A stretch of DNA of 42,282 nucleotides. It comes from Gammaproteobacteria bacterium. GTDB lineage: Bacteria > Pseudomonadota > Gammaproteobacteria > SZUA-229. Location: positions 1 through 42,282 of the forward strand of contig JASBSR010000042.1 in NCBI GenBank assembly GCA_030148865.1. The letters run 5' to 3'. A program made the translations under genes and the position numbers. The notes beneath the pieces are model-generated. The model saw only the letters and a program-made list of their open reading frames with translations, did not search any database and had not been told where the DNA came from. This document shows, piece by piece, positions 23,701 through 30,367 of this stretch (within the stretch, counting starts at the first letter, position 1; each line of letters begins with the position of its first letter).

Positions 23701-24952
23701 CGGCGGGAACATTGATTTGGGTCAGTCACTAGTCGGAATTCGCGCATCTGGAAATGATCTCAATCCATCATTGCCGGCTACAGGTGCGGATATTTCAGTG
23801 TATGCAGGAATTTCCAGCGCACTGGATGCGGCGGCTTTTATTTCGACTTATCTGGAAGCGAGTCCCGACGATAGTGCTGTGATCGGGATTGCTGTAGAAA
23901 AATACCAGTCAGATCTGATCAAATATATAGTCTCGGATCGTTATCAAGGAGGGTTTGCTGAGGCCGTAAGTGCGGTTACTGGCAGTGCCTACAGTAGTAA
24001 GTCTGCAGCTGTAATAGCATTTAATCAATTAAATAGCGGTCAGCAGCTGGATATTGCGCTCGCAAGTTTTAAAGCCGGTACCATCGAACAGCAGCGCCCG
24101 ATGTTGCTTGGTGTTTTATTCAATGAATTAGATGTGGCTGCAAGAGAGCGCGCATCAACCGACGAAGACTCAGCTTATGCCAGAGGTTTTCAGGCGATTA
24201 ATCATTTGTTTGGCAACAACGATGCGTCTTTAAGTCCAGCATCGGGTGATATTAAATTACCATTCAGCCGTATTGTTGCAAATGCAGGCGGCGATATTAA
24301 TCTGCTGGCACCGAATGGTGGACTCACTGTGGGTTTTACGGCGGCAGTGGAAGATGCAACAACCGATAGCGGTGTGCTCGGTGTAGTCGTTGGTGGCAAA
24401 GGTGATTTGAGTGCGCTGACGAATAATAGCATTAGTGTGAATTTGTCGCGCATGTTAACCCTCGATGGCGGCAACATTCTACTCTGGTCTTCTACCGGTG
24501 ACATTGATGCCGGTCGTGGTGCGAAAACAGCGTTGACTGTTTCAGAGGCTAAGACAATCTTCGTAAACACTCTACCCAAAGAGATTCCGACGCCGAATGC
24601 ATCAGGCAGTGGCATTGGTGCTGCGGCATTCACGCCAGGTACCAGGCAGGGAAGTGTCGTGCTGGCGGCTCCCGGCGGGGTAATTGATGCCTCAGACGCA
24701 GGTATTCGTTCCGAGGGTGACATCGTGCTGGCGGCCACCAGGGTTCTCGGCGGCGACAATATTAGTGCCGGTGGTGCTGCCATTGGTGTGCCGGTCGCAA
24801 CCAATGTTACTGCCGGTCTTTCCGGTTTGAGCAGTGCATCCGATAGCGCGATTAATAATGCCAGTGATCTTGTTGCCGCAGCGGCTGACGGTGACGCAGG
24901 AAATCAAGATGTGGCGTTGGTGACGGTTGAGTATCTTGGTGCTGGCGAATAG
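14726..24952 (+). CDS. TpsA exoprotein, giant filamentous-haemagglutinin-family protein
   Basis: A 3408-residue exoprotein, uninterrupted over 10.2 kb. A long signal region ends at about AYA-G (residue 63). The TPS domain follows (about 64-340), with LNRIF and the NPNGI-type motif in the variant form NQNGM at 146-150. The bulk is Gly/Asn/Ser/Asp-rich beta-helix sequence with recurring GDI/GNI/GDV turns. A marker segment around residues 1585-1640 (GYYAILPATYALLPGAKLV) and the C-terminal part (TRQGSVVLAAPGGVIDASDA, end VTVEYLGAGE) match my memory of haemagglutinin proteins with a DUF3739 C-terminus. After the signal region I see no cysteine and no obvious CDI-type toxin, so a surface adhesin or matrix fibre is likely. 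An in-frame ATG at 14762 has a better ribosome site (GAGG, eight bases) and may be the true start. Confidence 0.9.
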   Translation: MQQEKYSVEAMSMMISSVSKYASAAACKLRLLSATLLSTTQLPRLGLLVFALTLMLHHRAAYAGLPELRGQPGAGIAVVENGTDMIIDQQTNNAVLDWNSFDIGANNSVTFDQPNSSSAILNRIFDTKPSLIQGSINANGHVYLYNQNGMIFDGSSRINVGSLTTTTLSVDPARFMDGTLLSTINSGSPAFFDASGNNTGEIDIRTGAKITTHSPDGGRIFVIASKITNAGTLTSPDGQTILSAAKDKVYLVGSDGDPGMRGLLVEVNAGGTVDNLGNIIAERGNISLVGMAVNQMGHVRATTSIDKNGSIRLLARDTVSFIENGGSLTAEQLAAVGIDGGATNRPSASKLAVTQRSGEVVLGKGSSTVVALDSDSIDDSTTAAPDARVQLKSKVEVVANKVWMQKNSQIIAPSGEVKITATDSPAAPMTNSVRNDSYVYLDEASQIDVSGTTDTVLAMERNSLAVDTRSNELADAPLQRESVLRGETLFVDLRKGADIIDYSGALANVEKGLQERLSSGGNITIRSEGDVVQHDGSVLNVSGGQVQYTSGYVKESKLVSEGRVYSLNDADIFRTYDAVLGTASKFHQRWGVTEYFDNFSNVDKGQYVYGFVEGKDAGRVSIEAASALLADGGVRAGTVIGPYQRDFQNLPNGGELDVNLRSVNDIAQNVHFLAESFVTPITDQLAQAPGVDMNRSNINADLVLSDKYIANADIAVLRMTTNGEVVVDKSAAVVADLATSIDLTASKINVDGSLISHSGSVALTATPVRIGRADLNIGADAVIDTSGIWINDSWYVREPPSTTPLAIAGGSIRLQADGYVNLNQGSVLDVSGGAWLNPTSKVNAGKGGDIGLVANVPGGVSSGSAVKMNGDFRGYGLYKGGKLNITTASVLITDDTSVIAAPDQMLLRSDFFNTGGFGKYVLTANTGSMTIDAGLQPRAANAVLNTSNVDTVGANDNRPGKNVLFAPSETPMQALSHIARLPESLRQPVDLEFNLQQTVTNPANLLVVTERAAISTDVGASLHLNSDSSIHMLGSIDAPAGEIALSIKAPDPDVTEPGFMANQGIWLANGSRLSAKSDFVKAPNERGLNIGTVFDAGSVTLAADRGYVVIQNGATIDVSAKSVALDRLAAVSEYGVDYQTQNVAPKAGAVKLASAEGIFIEGDVAAHAARLPGARGGSLEVALSTTTRGIDVSENANLTNKFNFNARDIILTDQRTKRLALDLQVGATIGNGLNGAAYLSADQIETSGFDKLRLNTSNVTSGNVANASEIRLESDFNLALKNSVYLNAPRINANGYQIDVSAPYLNIGTASASRNTAVTNPQLNAGGFTLNASLIDVLGDVNITNTGLLRLNALDDIRLTGATSSQAFDQLLGSLNTAANIEMTARQVYPSTNSKFEINLLSNPDGVVSIAGAGEHASVLSAGGHIGINAPTIKQGGVIKAPLGEIVLNATDSIQLLPDSLLSISTEGAIIPFGKTQFAGSNWNYNIGNTVAAAQLPEKSIELNAPNIDLQNGSVVAVSGGGDAVAWEFVSGPGGSKDVLLGGTSGRSVETGAFAVLPDTGNMYAPYDSLISNSFSRVGETIYLDGGNGLAAGYYAILPATYALLPGAKLVTPVSGIKNIFPGRMLTRADGTAIVPGQYAIANTDSRDSTWNAFVVEDGGVARTRSEYVETYASDYFPTYSPANAGSLIIDSTLSLMLAGSITGDHIAGAQGSRVDIISDNIEVTTVGAASNAGFIQLTDAALGNLNVDSIMLGGRRTETDDGETSVAVQSSQVVVRKNASLQTPELLLVAKDDIALESGAALAGAGGVTSTTGKSLTLDNNASIVSVSVNPLANLKRTGSGAGRVTLAAGSTVSGHSVMIDGTDNVSLDGDIVLNNGSLHLGARQINLGTMPVSVTGLNLTEQFLASLSLDEIRLRSQQALSIYDDVNLSFNNMELTSSGINSISTTAADFTSTGNITLRQNGSKVSTTGSGAGVLTLSANQIRLINSDENFVIDGFDSVNFTALQDFTGGGDVSGWYDFTTANVQLDTPLIKGDAGSYLGLRSTGNIDLVNTSTISAQAAGVMTLAAEIDIEAARVNLDTQMVFPSGRIAARSTGTNENVITGNAALLDVSGRTLTYVDSSQAGSSGGQVDLISDQGSVITSSDSRILLASSAVAGDAGRLNVTAGNGSFEHAGSISTSNAAGYAGASFRLDINAVADLPALLQSIQDASFTAQQSYRIRNGDITLLDFADGSANITAHEIGLAADNGKVNLSGYLDASGADAGKIAVYASGDVNLNDAVIDTSTGVSDKGGEVILGSSNGVIVIDNLSQIDVSAAEQAETGRLVLRAPRTNTNSDIAISDLAGVVTGAEHIDIVGVASYGDNVIGTVQTTAYRNDAEAWILNKGVVISRLGLNSDPRVRYLAGVDVINAADITVSNPIDFYQWQQDTRDVIDVGALTIRAGNHLNINASISDAVSVEQLYTEFSGFPFPGPVVPVVKPGDSWNYQLVAGADIASVNPMAVLNGSGATTVALKLASGVAVRTGNASIDIASSGDLNLVDQNSVIYTTGEPVTGKYDNALLDLSSMPDGPLFGRNGGDISINTGGNIIAGVSNQFFSDWLQRIGSPVGVNGAPGMWGVVLGDFEQGIATFGGGDITVRATGDIVNLSVSTPRTGLLKSDNTVLIQGGGNIDVVAGGNYRSAKILADGGRANLRVDGDMNASISGLNTLLAVGDAQVRIETGGEINIEGIANTTMLPITSLQFRDAAAYRRERNYFFTYGDNSTVDLQANAGKLTLNNDRTAIKDAFVNSVPSIDVNDFLGWGLYPGSLSARTLTADLQINNSFTLFPDADGQLALLSAGNIRSIDRKNSANPIIVTMSDVAVSDLPGIYNPANATTDIVTRLFSNSSDETLRHSASGPIHQNDSQPVRFVANNNILIADPLKLVTPKRAEIHAGGDIINLDASIQNLQQNDKSQFIAGGDILYTISTTDSGSSIIRNGIHVTGPGAIDMIAGGNIDLGQSLVGIRASGNDLNPSLPATGADISVYAGISSALDAAAFISTYLEASPDDSAVIGIAVEKYQSDLIKYIVSDRYQGGFAEAVSAVTGSAYSSKSAAVIAFNQLNSGQQLDIALASFKAGTIEQQRPMLLGVLFNELDVAARERASTDEDSAYARGFQAINHLFGNNDASLSPASGDIKLPFSRIVANAGGDINLLAPNGGLTVGFTAAVEDATTDSGVLGVVVGGKGDLSALTNNSISVNLSRMLTLDGGNILLWSSTGDIDAGRGAKTALTVSEAKTIFVNTLPKEIPTPNASGSGIGAAAFTPGTRQGSVVLAAPGGVIDASDAGIRSEGDIVLAATRVLGGDNISAGGAAIGVPVATNVTAGLSGLSSASDSAINNASDLVAAAADGDAGNQDVALVTVEYLGAGE

Positions 24953-24996
24953 TCACAGGCGAATTATTTACAACATTATTATCAGGTAGTTGTTAT

Positions 24997-26820
24997 ATGA
25001 AAATGCGTTATAAATATATATCCGTGGCATGCTTGCTCTGTCTGTGGCCCGGCATTGCCTCGGCCTGGTGGAATGATGACTGGTCATATCGTACAGCTGT
25101 ACATCTCGATACCACATCAGTGGGTGCGGTTGTTGTAACGACACAGATGAATGTGCCTGTGCTAGTGAAATTGCATACAGGTAATTTCCAGGACTTTTTT
25201 ATTCTGAAAGAAGATCTATCTGATTTGAGATTGATTGCGGGTGATGATAAAACACCATTGAAGTTTCATGTGGAATCATTTGATATGGTGAATCAGCTCA
25301 TGTATTTATGGGTAAAGTTGCCACAAGTGACTGGTTCCTTGAATACTGAAAAATTCTGGATGTACTACGGAAATGATAAGGCTGTCTCTGCGGCAGATAG
25401 TGCCGGCACCTATGATGTAAATACAGTAATGGTTCATCATTTTCAGTCCGGAGACAGTTTATTAAGTGATGAAACGGCTTACACTAACCGTTTAGTCACT
25501 TCAGCCGGCATCGCTGAACCTGCCTCACTGATTGGTGGTGGTATGCGTTTTACTGGTGAAGGTGGTGTTTCTTTGCCCTCATCTACTTCAACACAATTAA
25601 TCCCCTCGAGTGGATTGACTGTATCATTCTGGGTAAAGCCTGACGATACATCTTCGGCAGTGCTTTTTGAACACAGTGATGGTAATAATGAAATTAAAGT
25701 GATGAATAATGCTGACAAACTAACAGCGCGTCTGGTCACAGCCACCGGTAAGGAATTTGTTACCCAGGCGGTGGCGGGATATACGCCAGGTGTTTGGAGC
25801 CGTCTCACAATTGCAGTCAATCTAAAAACTCTTACCTTGTATGTCAATGGTGTCGAAGGTAGCTCTGTCAATGTTGATGTGCCTGAAATTTCTGGTCAAA
25901 TAATATTCGGTTCAGACGTTAATGGTAATTTCCCGTACAAAGGTCTTATGGATGAAATTGAATATTCGAATATTGTTCGTCCTGCTGATTACGTTTTGTT
26001 GACAGCTAAAAATCAGAGCGTAGAGAACCGGCTTGTCAGGGTGGGCGAGGCGGAGCAACTGGGCAATGCAGGTGGAGGTGAGTCGCATTTTGGCTATGTG
26101 ATGAACAGACTGACTTTCGACGCCAAAATAGTGATTATTGTGCTAATGGTAATGTCCGCCATCAGCTGGGTTGTTATGATTATGAAAGGTCTCTACCTCA
26201 GCAAGATTGTCAAAGATAATAAACAATTCCTTAAAGCCTATTATGATCTTGGTACAGATGATCCTGCCATGCTCGATAGTGAAGAATCTGAGGAAGACAA
26301 AGAGCTGATAGACTCGCCGATTACACAAGCTCTGTTTGGTAGTCATGACCACTTCCAGGCTTCTCCAATCTATCACATGTATCACCGTGGTATTAACGAA
26401 GTCAAACTACGCGTTGGTTCTACGCTAGGCGCACAGGCTACGGCAATGTCAAAGCAATCTGCTGATGCCATACGCGCCGCAATGGATGCGAACATGGTAC
26501 GCCAATTGCAGCAGGTTAATTCAAAAATGGTGTTACTTACTGTCGCAATATCAGGCGGCCCATTTATCGGACTACTGGGTACTGTGGTTGGTGTAATGAT
26601 TACGTTCGCCGAGATGGCATCTACCGGCGACGTTAATATCGCATCTATAGCGCCTGGTATGGCGGCAGCATTAATGGCCACAGTTGCAGGTCTTTGGGTG
26701 GCGATACCAGCATTGTTTGGATATAACTATCTTGGCAGCAGAATTGGTGAAATTACCGCAGATATGCATGTATTCATTGATGAGTTTGTGACGCGTGTTG
26801 CTGAATATTACGGTAAATAG
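24997..26820 (+). CDS. ExbB/MotA-TolQ family proton channel fused to periplasmic DUF2341 and LamG-like domains
   Basis: A 607-residue composite protein. It has a signal peptide (about 1-23), a DUF2341-like domain starting WWNDDWSYR (about 24-140) and a concanavalin/LamG-like domain (about 175-330, with LTVSFWVKP, WSRLTIAV, LTLYVNG and LMDEIEYSN). The ExbB part follows, with membrane helices at about 377-400, 512-538 and 554-577. GGPFIGLLGTVVGVMITF is the ExbB/TolQ signature. ExbB has a periplasmic N-terminus, so the added domains would face the periplasm, where they could bind glycan, TpsA or the porin. In the last helix, GMAAALMAT aligns with the E. coli GIAEALIAT stretch, so the conserved pore Glu is Ala here. 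It is followed after 11 bases by exbD. Confidence 0.88.
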   Translation: MKMRYKYISVACLLCLWPGIASAWWNDDWSYRTAVHLDTTSVGAVVVTTQMNVPVLVKLHTGNFQDFFILKEDLSDLRLIAGDDKTPLKFHVESFDMVNQLMYLWVKLPQVTGSLNTEKFWMYYGNDKAVSAADSAGTYDVNTVMVHHFQSGDSLLSDETAYTNRLVTSAGIAEPASLIGGGMRFTGEGGVSLPSSTSTQLIPSSGLTVSFWVKPDDTSSAVLFEHSDGNNEIKVMNNADKLTARLVTATGKEFVTQAVAGYTPGVWSRLTIAVNLKTLTLYVNGVEGSSVNVDVPEISGQIIFGSDVNGNFPYKGLMDEIEYSNIVRPADYVLLTAKNQSVENRLVRVGEAEQLGNAGGGESHFGYVMNRLTFDAKIVIIVLMVMSAISWVVMIMKGLYLSKIVKDNKQFLKAYYDLGTDDPAMLDSEESEEDKELIDSPITQALFGSHDHFQASPIYHMYHRGINEVKLRVGSTLGAQATAMSKQSADAIRAAMDANMVRQLQQVNSKMVLLTVAISGGPFIGLLGTVVGVMITFAEMASTGDVNIASIAPGMAAALMATVAGLWVAIPALFGYNYLGSRIGEITADMHVFIDEFVTRVAEYYGK

Positions 26821-26831
26821 GGGTACGGATC

Positions 26832-27236
26832 GTGCAGGTAAATGAAACTAATAAACCCTACGACGAGATCAATATTACGCCGATGCTAGATCTGGCGTAT
26901 GTATTATTATTGATTTTCATTATCATGACTACCGCGACAGTGCAGGGGATTACCGTCAATTTACCAAAAGCGAGTACTGCGCCCAGTTTAAGCAAGCCAA
27001 AAACCAAAGCCGTGACTATTACACAAGACGGTACTATTTATCTTGATGCATACCCTGTTTCATTACAGGAGCTCGAATCATTGTTGACACAATACAAGGC
27101 GGTGACACCGAATCTGCCAGTAGTCATCAAAGCCGATGCTCTGATTCAGTATCAGCGTGTGGTTGAGGTTTTGGATTTGATGGCGCGTCTCGAAATCAGC
27201 CAGCTTGGACTGGTAACGAAGAAAATTGTCAAATAG
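26832..27236 (+). CDS. ExbD/TolR-family proton-channel subunit
   Basis: A 134-residue protein with a short cytoplasmic N-terminus, one membrane helix (about residues 19-38) and a periplasmic domain. The essential protonatable Asp of ExbD is present as D20 in ITPMLDLAYVLLL. The periplasmic part shows VNLPKAS, then VVIKADALIQYQRVVEVLD and LGLVTK, all matching ExbD. The start codon is GTG at 26832, 11 bases after the exbB-like stop. With the channel protein upstream and the TonB-like protein downstream it forms a dedicated proton-motive-force module. Confidence 0.92.
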   Translation: MQVNETNKPYDEINITPMLDLAYVLLLIFIIMTTATVQGITVNLPKASTAPSLSKPKTKAVTITQDGTIYLDAYPVSLQELESLLTQYKAVTPNLPVVIKADALIQYQRVVEVLDLMARLEISQLGLVTKKIVK

Positions 27237-27257
27237 TTCTGCTCGAACCTCTGTGAA

Positions 27258-27881
27258 ATGGCAATGCCCTTAAAGCTTATTCGTTACCTGCCGCATATTA
27301 TCGGCTTACTGATTGCGATTGTTCTAATGTATTTTGCTGCCCAGTTTTTGACAACAGTTGATAAAGAACCGCAACATAAAAAAGTTGTGCAACAGGTCAC
27401 AATGATATCTTTGCCACCACCTCCGCCACCACCTGAAGTGGAGCCGGAAGTTCAGGAACAGGAACCCGAGGTGATAGACAAGATGGATGAGGCCATGCCT
27501 AACGAAGACCCTGGTGAAGATGTGAGTAGTGATCTTGGTCTTGATGCAGCTGGTAGTGCAGGCGATGACGGTTTTGGTCTGGCAGCGAGAAAGGGTGGTC
27601 GTGGTGTTATCGGTGGCGGTTACGGTGCACTTGTTGTGCAGGAGATAAATGCCCTGCTCGTTGATGATAATCGCCTGCGCAGCAAGGAATACACGGTTGT
27701 GCTGAGGCTATGGATTAGTCCTCGGGGCACTATTGAGCGATATAAGGTAGATAAACAAACGGGTAATGAGCTTGCAATCAAGCTGGTGACAGCTGCACTA
27801 AGTCGCCTGGGAAAAATTAGCGAAGGCCCACCACTAGAGATTCCGCAACCAATCCGCCTGCGCATCAAATCAAGAATTTAA
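27258..27881 (+). CDS. Short TonB-like energy transducer
   Basis: A 207-residue protein with one N-terminal membrane helix (about 12-31), a proline run at 53-59 (ISLPPPPPPPE) and an acidic proline-rich linker (60-86) that could span the periplasm. A Gly-rich segment (GFGLAARKGGRGVIGGGYG, 105-123) comes next, then a C-terminal TonB-like domain (about 124-207) with YTVVLRLWISPRGTIERYKV and IPQPIRLRIKSR. It is shorter than E. coli TonB, and its linker would reach less far. TonB proteins pull on outer-membrane receptors; the partner here is not obvious, the candidates being the putative porin or TpsB. A second ATG at 27264 could also be the start. Confidence 0.82.
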   Translation: MAMPLKLIRYLPHIIGLLIAIVLMYFAAQFLTTVDKEPQHKKVVQQVTMISLPPPPPPPEVEPEVQEQEPEVIDKMDEAMPNEDPGEDVSSDLGLDAAGSAGDDGFGLAARKGGRGVIGGGYGALVVQEINALLVDDNRLRSKEYTVVLRLWISPRGTIERYKVDKQTGNELAIKLVTAALSRLGKISEGPPLEIPQPIRLRIKSRI

Positions 27882-27897
27882 TCTGGAATTTATTACT

Positions 27898-29547
27898 ATG
27901 AGCACATTGCCACATCTCAGACGTTTTGTACTGATATTTATCTGTATGATGCTGTCAGAATTCTTCTCCATACAGGCGTTCGCTGAATCGCAGTCCGGAG
28001 AGCTCACTGCAGAAGATATTCTGGAACTGCTCAAAAATGAAGGTGTGATTACAAAAGCGCAGGCAGAAAAAGCTGCCACTATCGCTAGAAACAGGCGGGC
28101 TGAATTAAATCAGGCACCTGTTGATTATACGCCGGAAGCTGAGAAGGATAAGCCGGATGATGTACCCCAAGGTGTTACCCGAATACCGTATGTGCCTGAG
28201 TATATTCGTAATGAAATTCGTGACTCTGTCAGATTAGGTCTTAGAGAAGATGTCATCGATGATGTCCTGTCTCAGGCGCGCAATGAAAGTTGGGGTATTC
28301 CAGGTACCAATCCTGACTGGACAAAACGTATTAAGCTTAAAGGTGATATGAGGTTTAGATACCATGCGGATCGATTTGGCGAGGGTAATTTTAAACAATA
28401 TCGCGATTACAATTCAATCAATAATGCTGGTGGTATTGCGCCCGCCGGCATCGATGCGTTTCTGAATACAACAGAGGATCGTGATCGTCTGCGCCTTCGC
28501 ATGCGTCTGGGTATGGATGCTACAGTAACTCAGGGTATTAAGGCGATAGTACGCATTACCAGTGGTGAAAACAATAATCCAGTTTCAACTAACCAGACAC
28601 TCGGGGCATATGGTGATCGCTACCAGATAGCGCTGGATCGGGCTTATATACGATTCAATTCAATTGAAAATGATTATGAGCTTTATTTTGGCCGCATGCC
28701 TAATCCGTGGATGACGACGTCGCAGCTTGTCTGGGATATCGATCTCAATTTTGATGGTATCGCATACTCATATTATTTTAATCGCAGTGACGATATGTTC
28801 GACAGTGAACGCCAGTTCGACCCCTTTCTAACACTAGGTGTATTCCCATTGCAGGAAGTTAAACTCAGCAGTAAAGATAAATGGTTGCTCGGCGCCCAGA
28901 CTGGATTCGAGTATGTAAGTGATGCTCAGAATAAGTTCAAAGTAGCCCTTGCGTACTATAATTTTATAAATATTTCAGGCGTACAGAACGCCCCTGATTC
29001 AATCGACAAAAATTATACAGCGCCGCCGTATGTTCAAAAAGGTAATACGATGTATGACATTAGCAATTCTACGCTTAGTCCCGAGCTGCAACTTTTTGCG
29101 TTGCTACCGGATTATAAGGAAATCAATTTGTCTGCATACTACGATATCGCCGGCCTTGCACCGATACATATCATTCTGTCTGCCGAATATGTAAAAAACA
29201 TTGGTTTTGATAATAATAAAAATCTAGCACGTGCCGGTGGCAGGGTGAATGAAAAATCAACTGGCTACGATGTTGGTATTAAGGCTGGCTGGCCGACCTT
29301 AACACAACGTGGTAACTGGAATGTAAGCCTGCATTATCGCTATCTTGAACGAGACGCGGTTGTCGACGCGTTTACTGACTCAGATTTCCATCTGGGTGGC
29401 ACAGACGGCAAAGGATATAAGTTCTCGTATAGTTATGGTATTGAAGAAAACTCCTGGCTGGAGCTAAAGCTGATTAGTTCTGATGAGGTTGATGGGCCAC
29501 CATTAGGTGTGACAACAGTATTTGCTGATTTGAATGTGAAGTTCTAA
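27898..29547 (+). CDS. Putative outer-membrane porin
   Basis: A 549-residue protein with a signal peptide (about 1-29, ending IQAFA). A short helical segment (TAEDILELLKNEGVITKAQAEKA, 37-59) resembles the periplasmic helical headers of several porin families. From about residue 140 the sequence alternates hydrophobic and aromatic residues as in a beta-barrel (IKLKGDMRFRYHADRF, YELYFGRMPNPW, WLLGAQTGFEYV) and ends in a VKF terminus. It fits the loosely defined 'putative porin' family, but a plug-and-barrel TonB-dependent receptor is not evident and I see no clear TonB box. Its place directly after the tonB-like gene suggests a functional link with the energy module. Confidence 0.75.
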   Translation: MSTLPHLRRFVLIFICMMLSEFFSIQAFAESQSGELTAEDILELLKNEGVITKAQAEKAATIARNRRAELNQAPVDYTPEAEKDKPDDVPQGVTRIPYVPEYIRNEIRDSVRLGLREDVIDDVLSQARNESWGIPGTNPDWTKRIKLKGDMRFRYHADRFGEGNFKQYRDYNSINNAGGIAPAGIDAFLNTTEDRDRLRLRMRLGMDATVTQGIKAIVRITSGENNNPVSTNQTLGAYGDRYQIALDRAYIRFNSIENDYELYFGRMPNPWMTTSQLVWDIDLNFDGIAYSYYFNRSDDMFDSERQFDPFLTLGVFPLQEVKLSSKDKWLLGAQTGFEYVSDAQNKFKVALAYYNFINISGVQNAPDSIDKNYTAPPYVQKGNTMYDISNSTLSPELQLFALLPDYKEINLSAYYDIAGLAPIHIILSAEYVKNIGFDNNKNLARAGGRVNEKSTGYDVGIKAGWPTLTQRGNWNVSLHYRYLERDAVVDAFTDSDFHLGGTDGKGYKFSYSYGIEENSWLELKLISSDEVDGPPLGVTTVFADLNVKF

Positions 29548-29580
29548 AGATATGTTATTGCTATTGAACCGAGGTTTGTT

Positions 29581-30204
29581 ATGAAGCATCTAGGCCAATT
29601 GTTATTCGCAGTCTTATTGGTATTCACAGGGCTGTCTCCAGCAATGGCTGAGCAGAATGCGCTCGACCGGGCGCAATATATGTTACGTCAGATTAATGCG
29701 CAAAAGGTTCAGCTAGAACAACAGAATGCGATGTTAAAGCAGGCGCTGGGTACGCTCAAAAAGGAATCCGAGAAACAGTTACAACAACAAAAAGTCGGGA
29801 ATCAAAAACTGGGTAAATCCAATCGGCAAAAAAGCGATCATATACAAAAACTGCGCGACAGGCTCAGAGAAACGCTCATTGCTTTGAGAGAGTCCGAAAA
29901 TGAACGAATGCTGGCAAACAAATCAGGCATGGCAGTGAATTCTCGGCTTCAGCTATGTGTTGATAATAATCACAAACTAGTCGCGCTCAATGCTGATATT
30001 ATTGAGCAATATGAGAGCAAGGGTGTCTGGGACGCTCTGCTCCAGGCGGAGCCTTTCACCAAAATCGAACAGGTTAAAATAGAAAATATTATGCAGGAGT
30101 ACCGCTTTAAAAACGATGATCTTGAACTGGGCTCAATGCAGAAATACCAGCAGATTGGCGAGCCTGAAAGCTGTGTTTCTGATAAAGCCCGGGTGGATGA
30201 CTAA
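29581..30204 (+). CDS. Periplasmic coiled-coil protein of unknown function
   Basis: A 207-residue protein with a signal peptide (about 1-23, ending AMA-E). From about residue 28 to 118 it is a Gln/Lys/Leu-rich heptad region that predicts a long coiled coil. The C-terminal 90 residues have two cysteines (CVDNN and ESCVSD) that may form a disulfide. GAGG seven bases before the ATG supports the start. It is the last gene of the run, 33 bases after the porin. A scaffold or chaperone role for the secreted protein or the porin is possible, but I do not recognise the family. Confidence 0.7.
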   Translation: MKHLGQLLFAVLLVFTGLSPAMAEQNALDRAQYMLRQINAQKVQLEQQNAMLKQALGTLKKESEKQLQQQKVGNQKLGKSNRQKSDHIQKLRDRLRETLIALRESENERMLANKSGMAVNSRLQLCVDNNHKLVALNADIIEQYESKGVWDALLQAEPFTKIEQVKIENIMQEYRFKNDDLELGSMQKYQQIGEPESCVSDKARVDD

Positions 30205-30230
30205 GTTTTGTACTGGCCTGGATTTAATCT

Positions 30231-30251
30231 TACCTGTCTGAATGACGGGTA
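30231..30251. terminator. Hairpin after the TPS operon
   Basis: An 8-bp stem (30231-30238 with 30244-30251, one T-G pair), which can extend by AATCT/AGATT with a bulge. It lies between convergent genes and could end transcripts, but no T-run follows on either side. Confidence 0.35.
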
Positions 30252-30367
30252 GTGAGATTCGCTGACAAAAACATTGGTGTGCAAACAACGTGAAACAAGG
30301 TTATCAGATTAAGCTGTCCGCAAATGAACGCAAACAATAGCTCGGGAGTACGGGCTTGTATAATCAA

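Noticed and set aside
24202-24804. 200-codon open frame on the minus strand inside the TpsA gene
   Set aside because: It is an antisense shadow of repetitive, Gly/Ala-rich tpsA sequence, with no ribosome site and a composition driven by the complementary codons.
14726-24952. Contact-dependent inhibition (CdiA) toxin and immunity pair
   Set aside because: No toxin-like C-terminal domain, no VENN motif and no small immunity gene follow; the C-terminus matches the DUF3739-type adhesin end and exbB-like follows directly.
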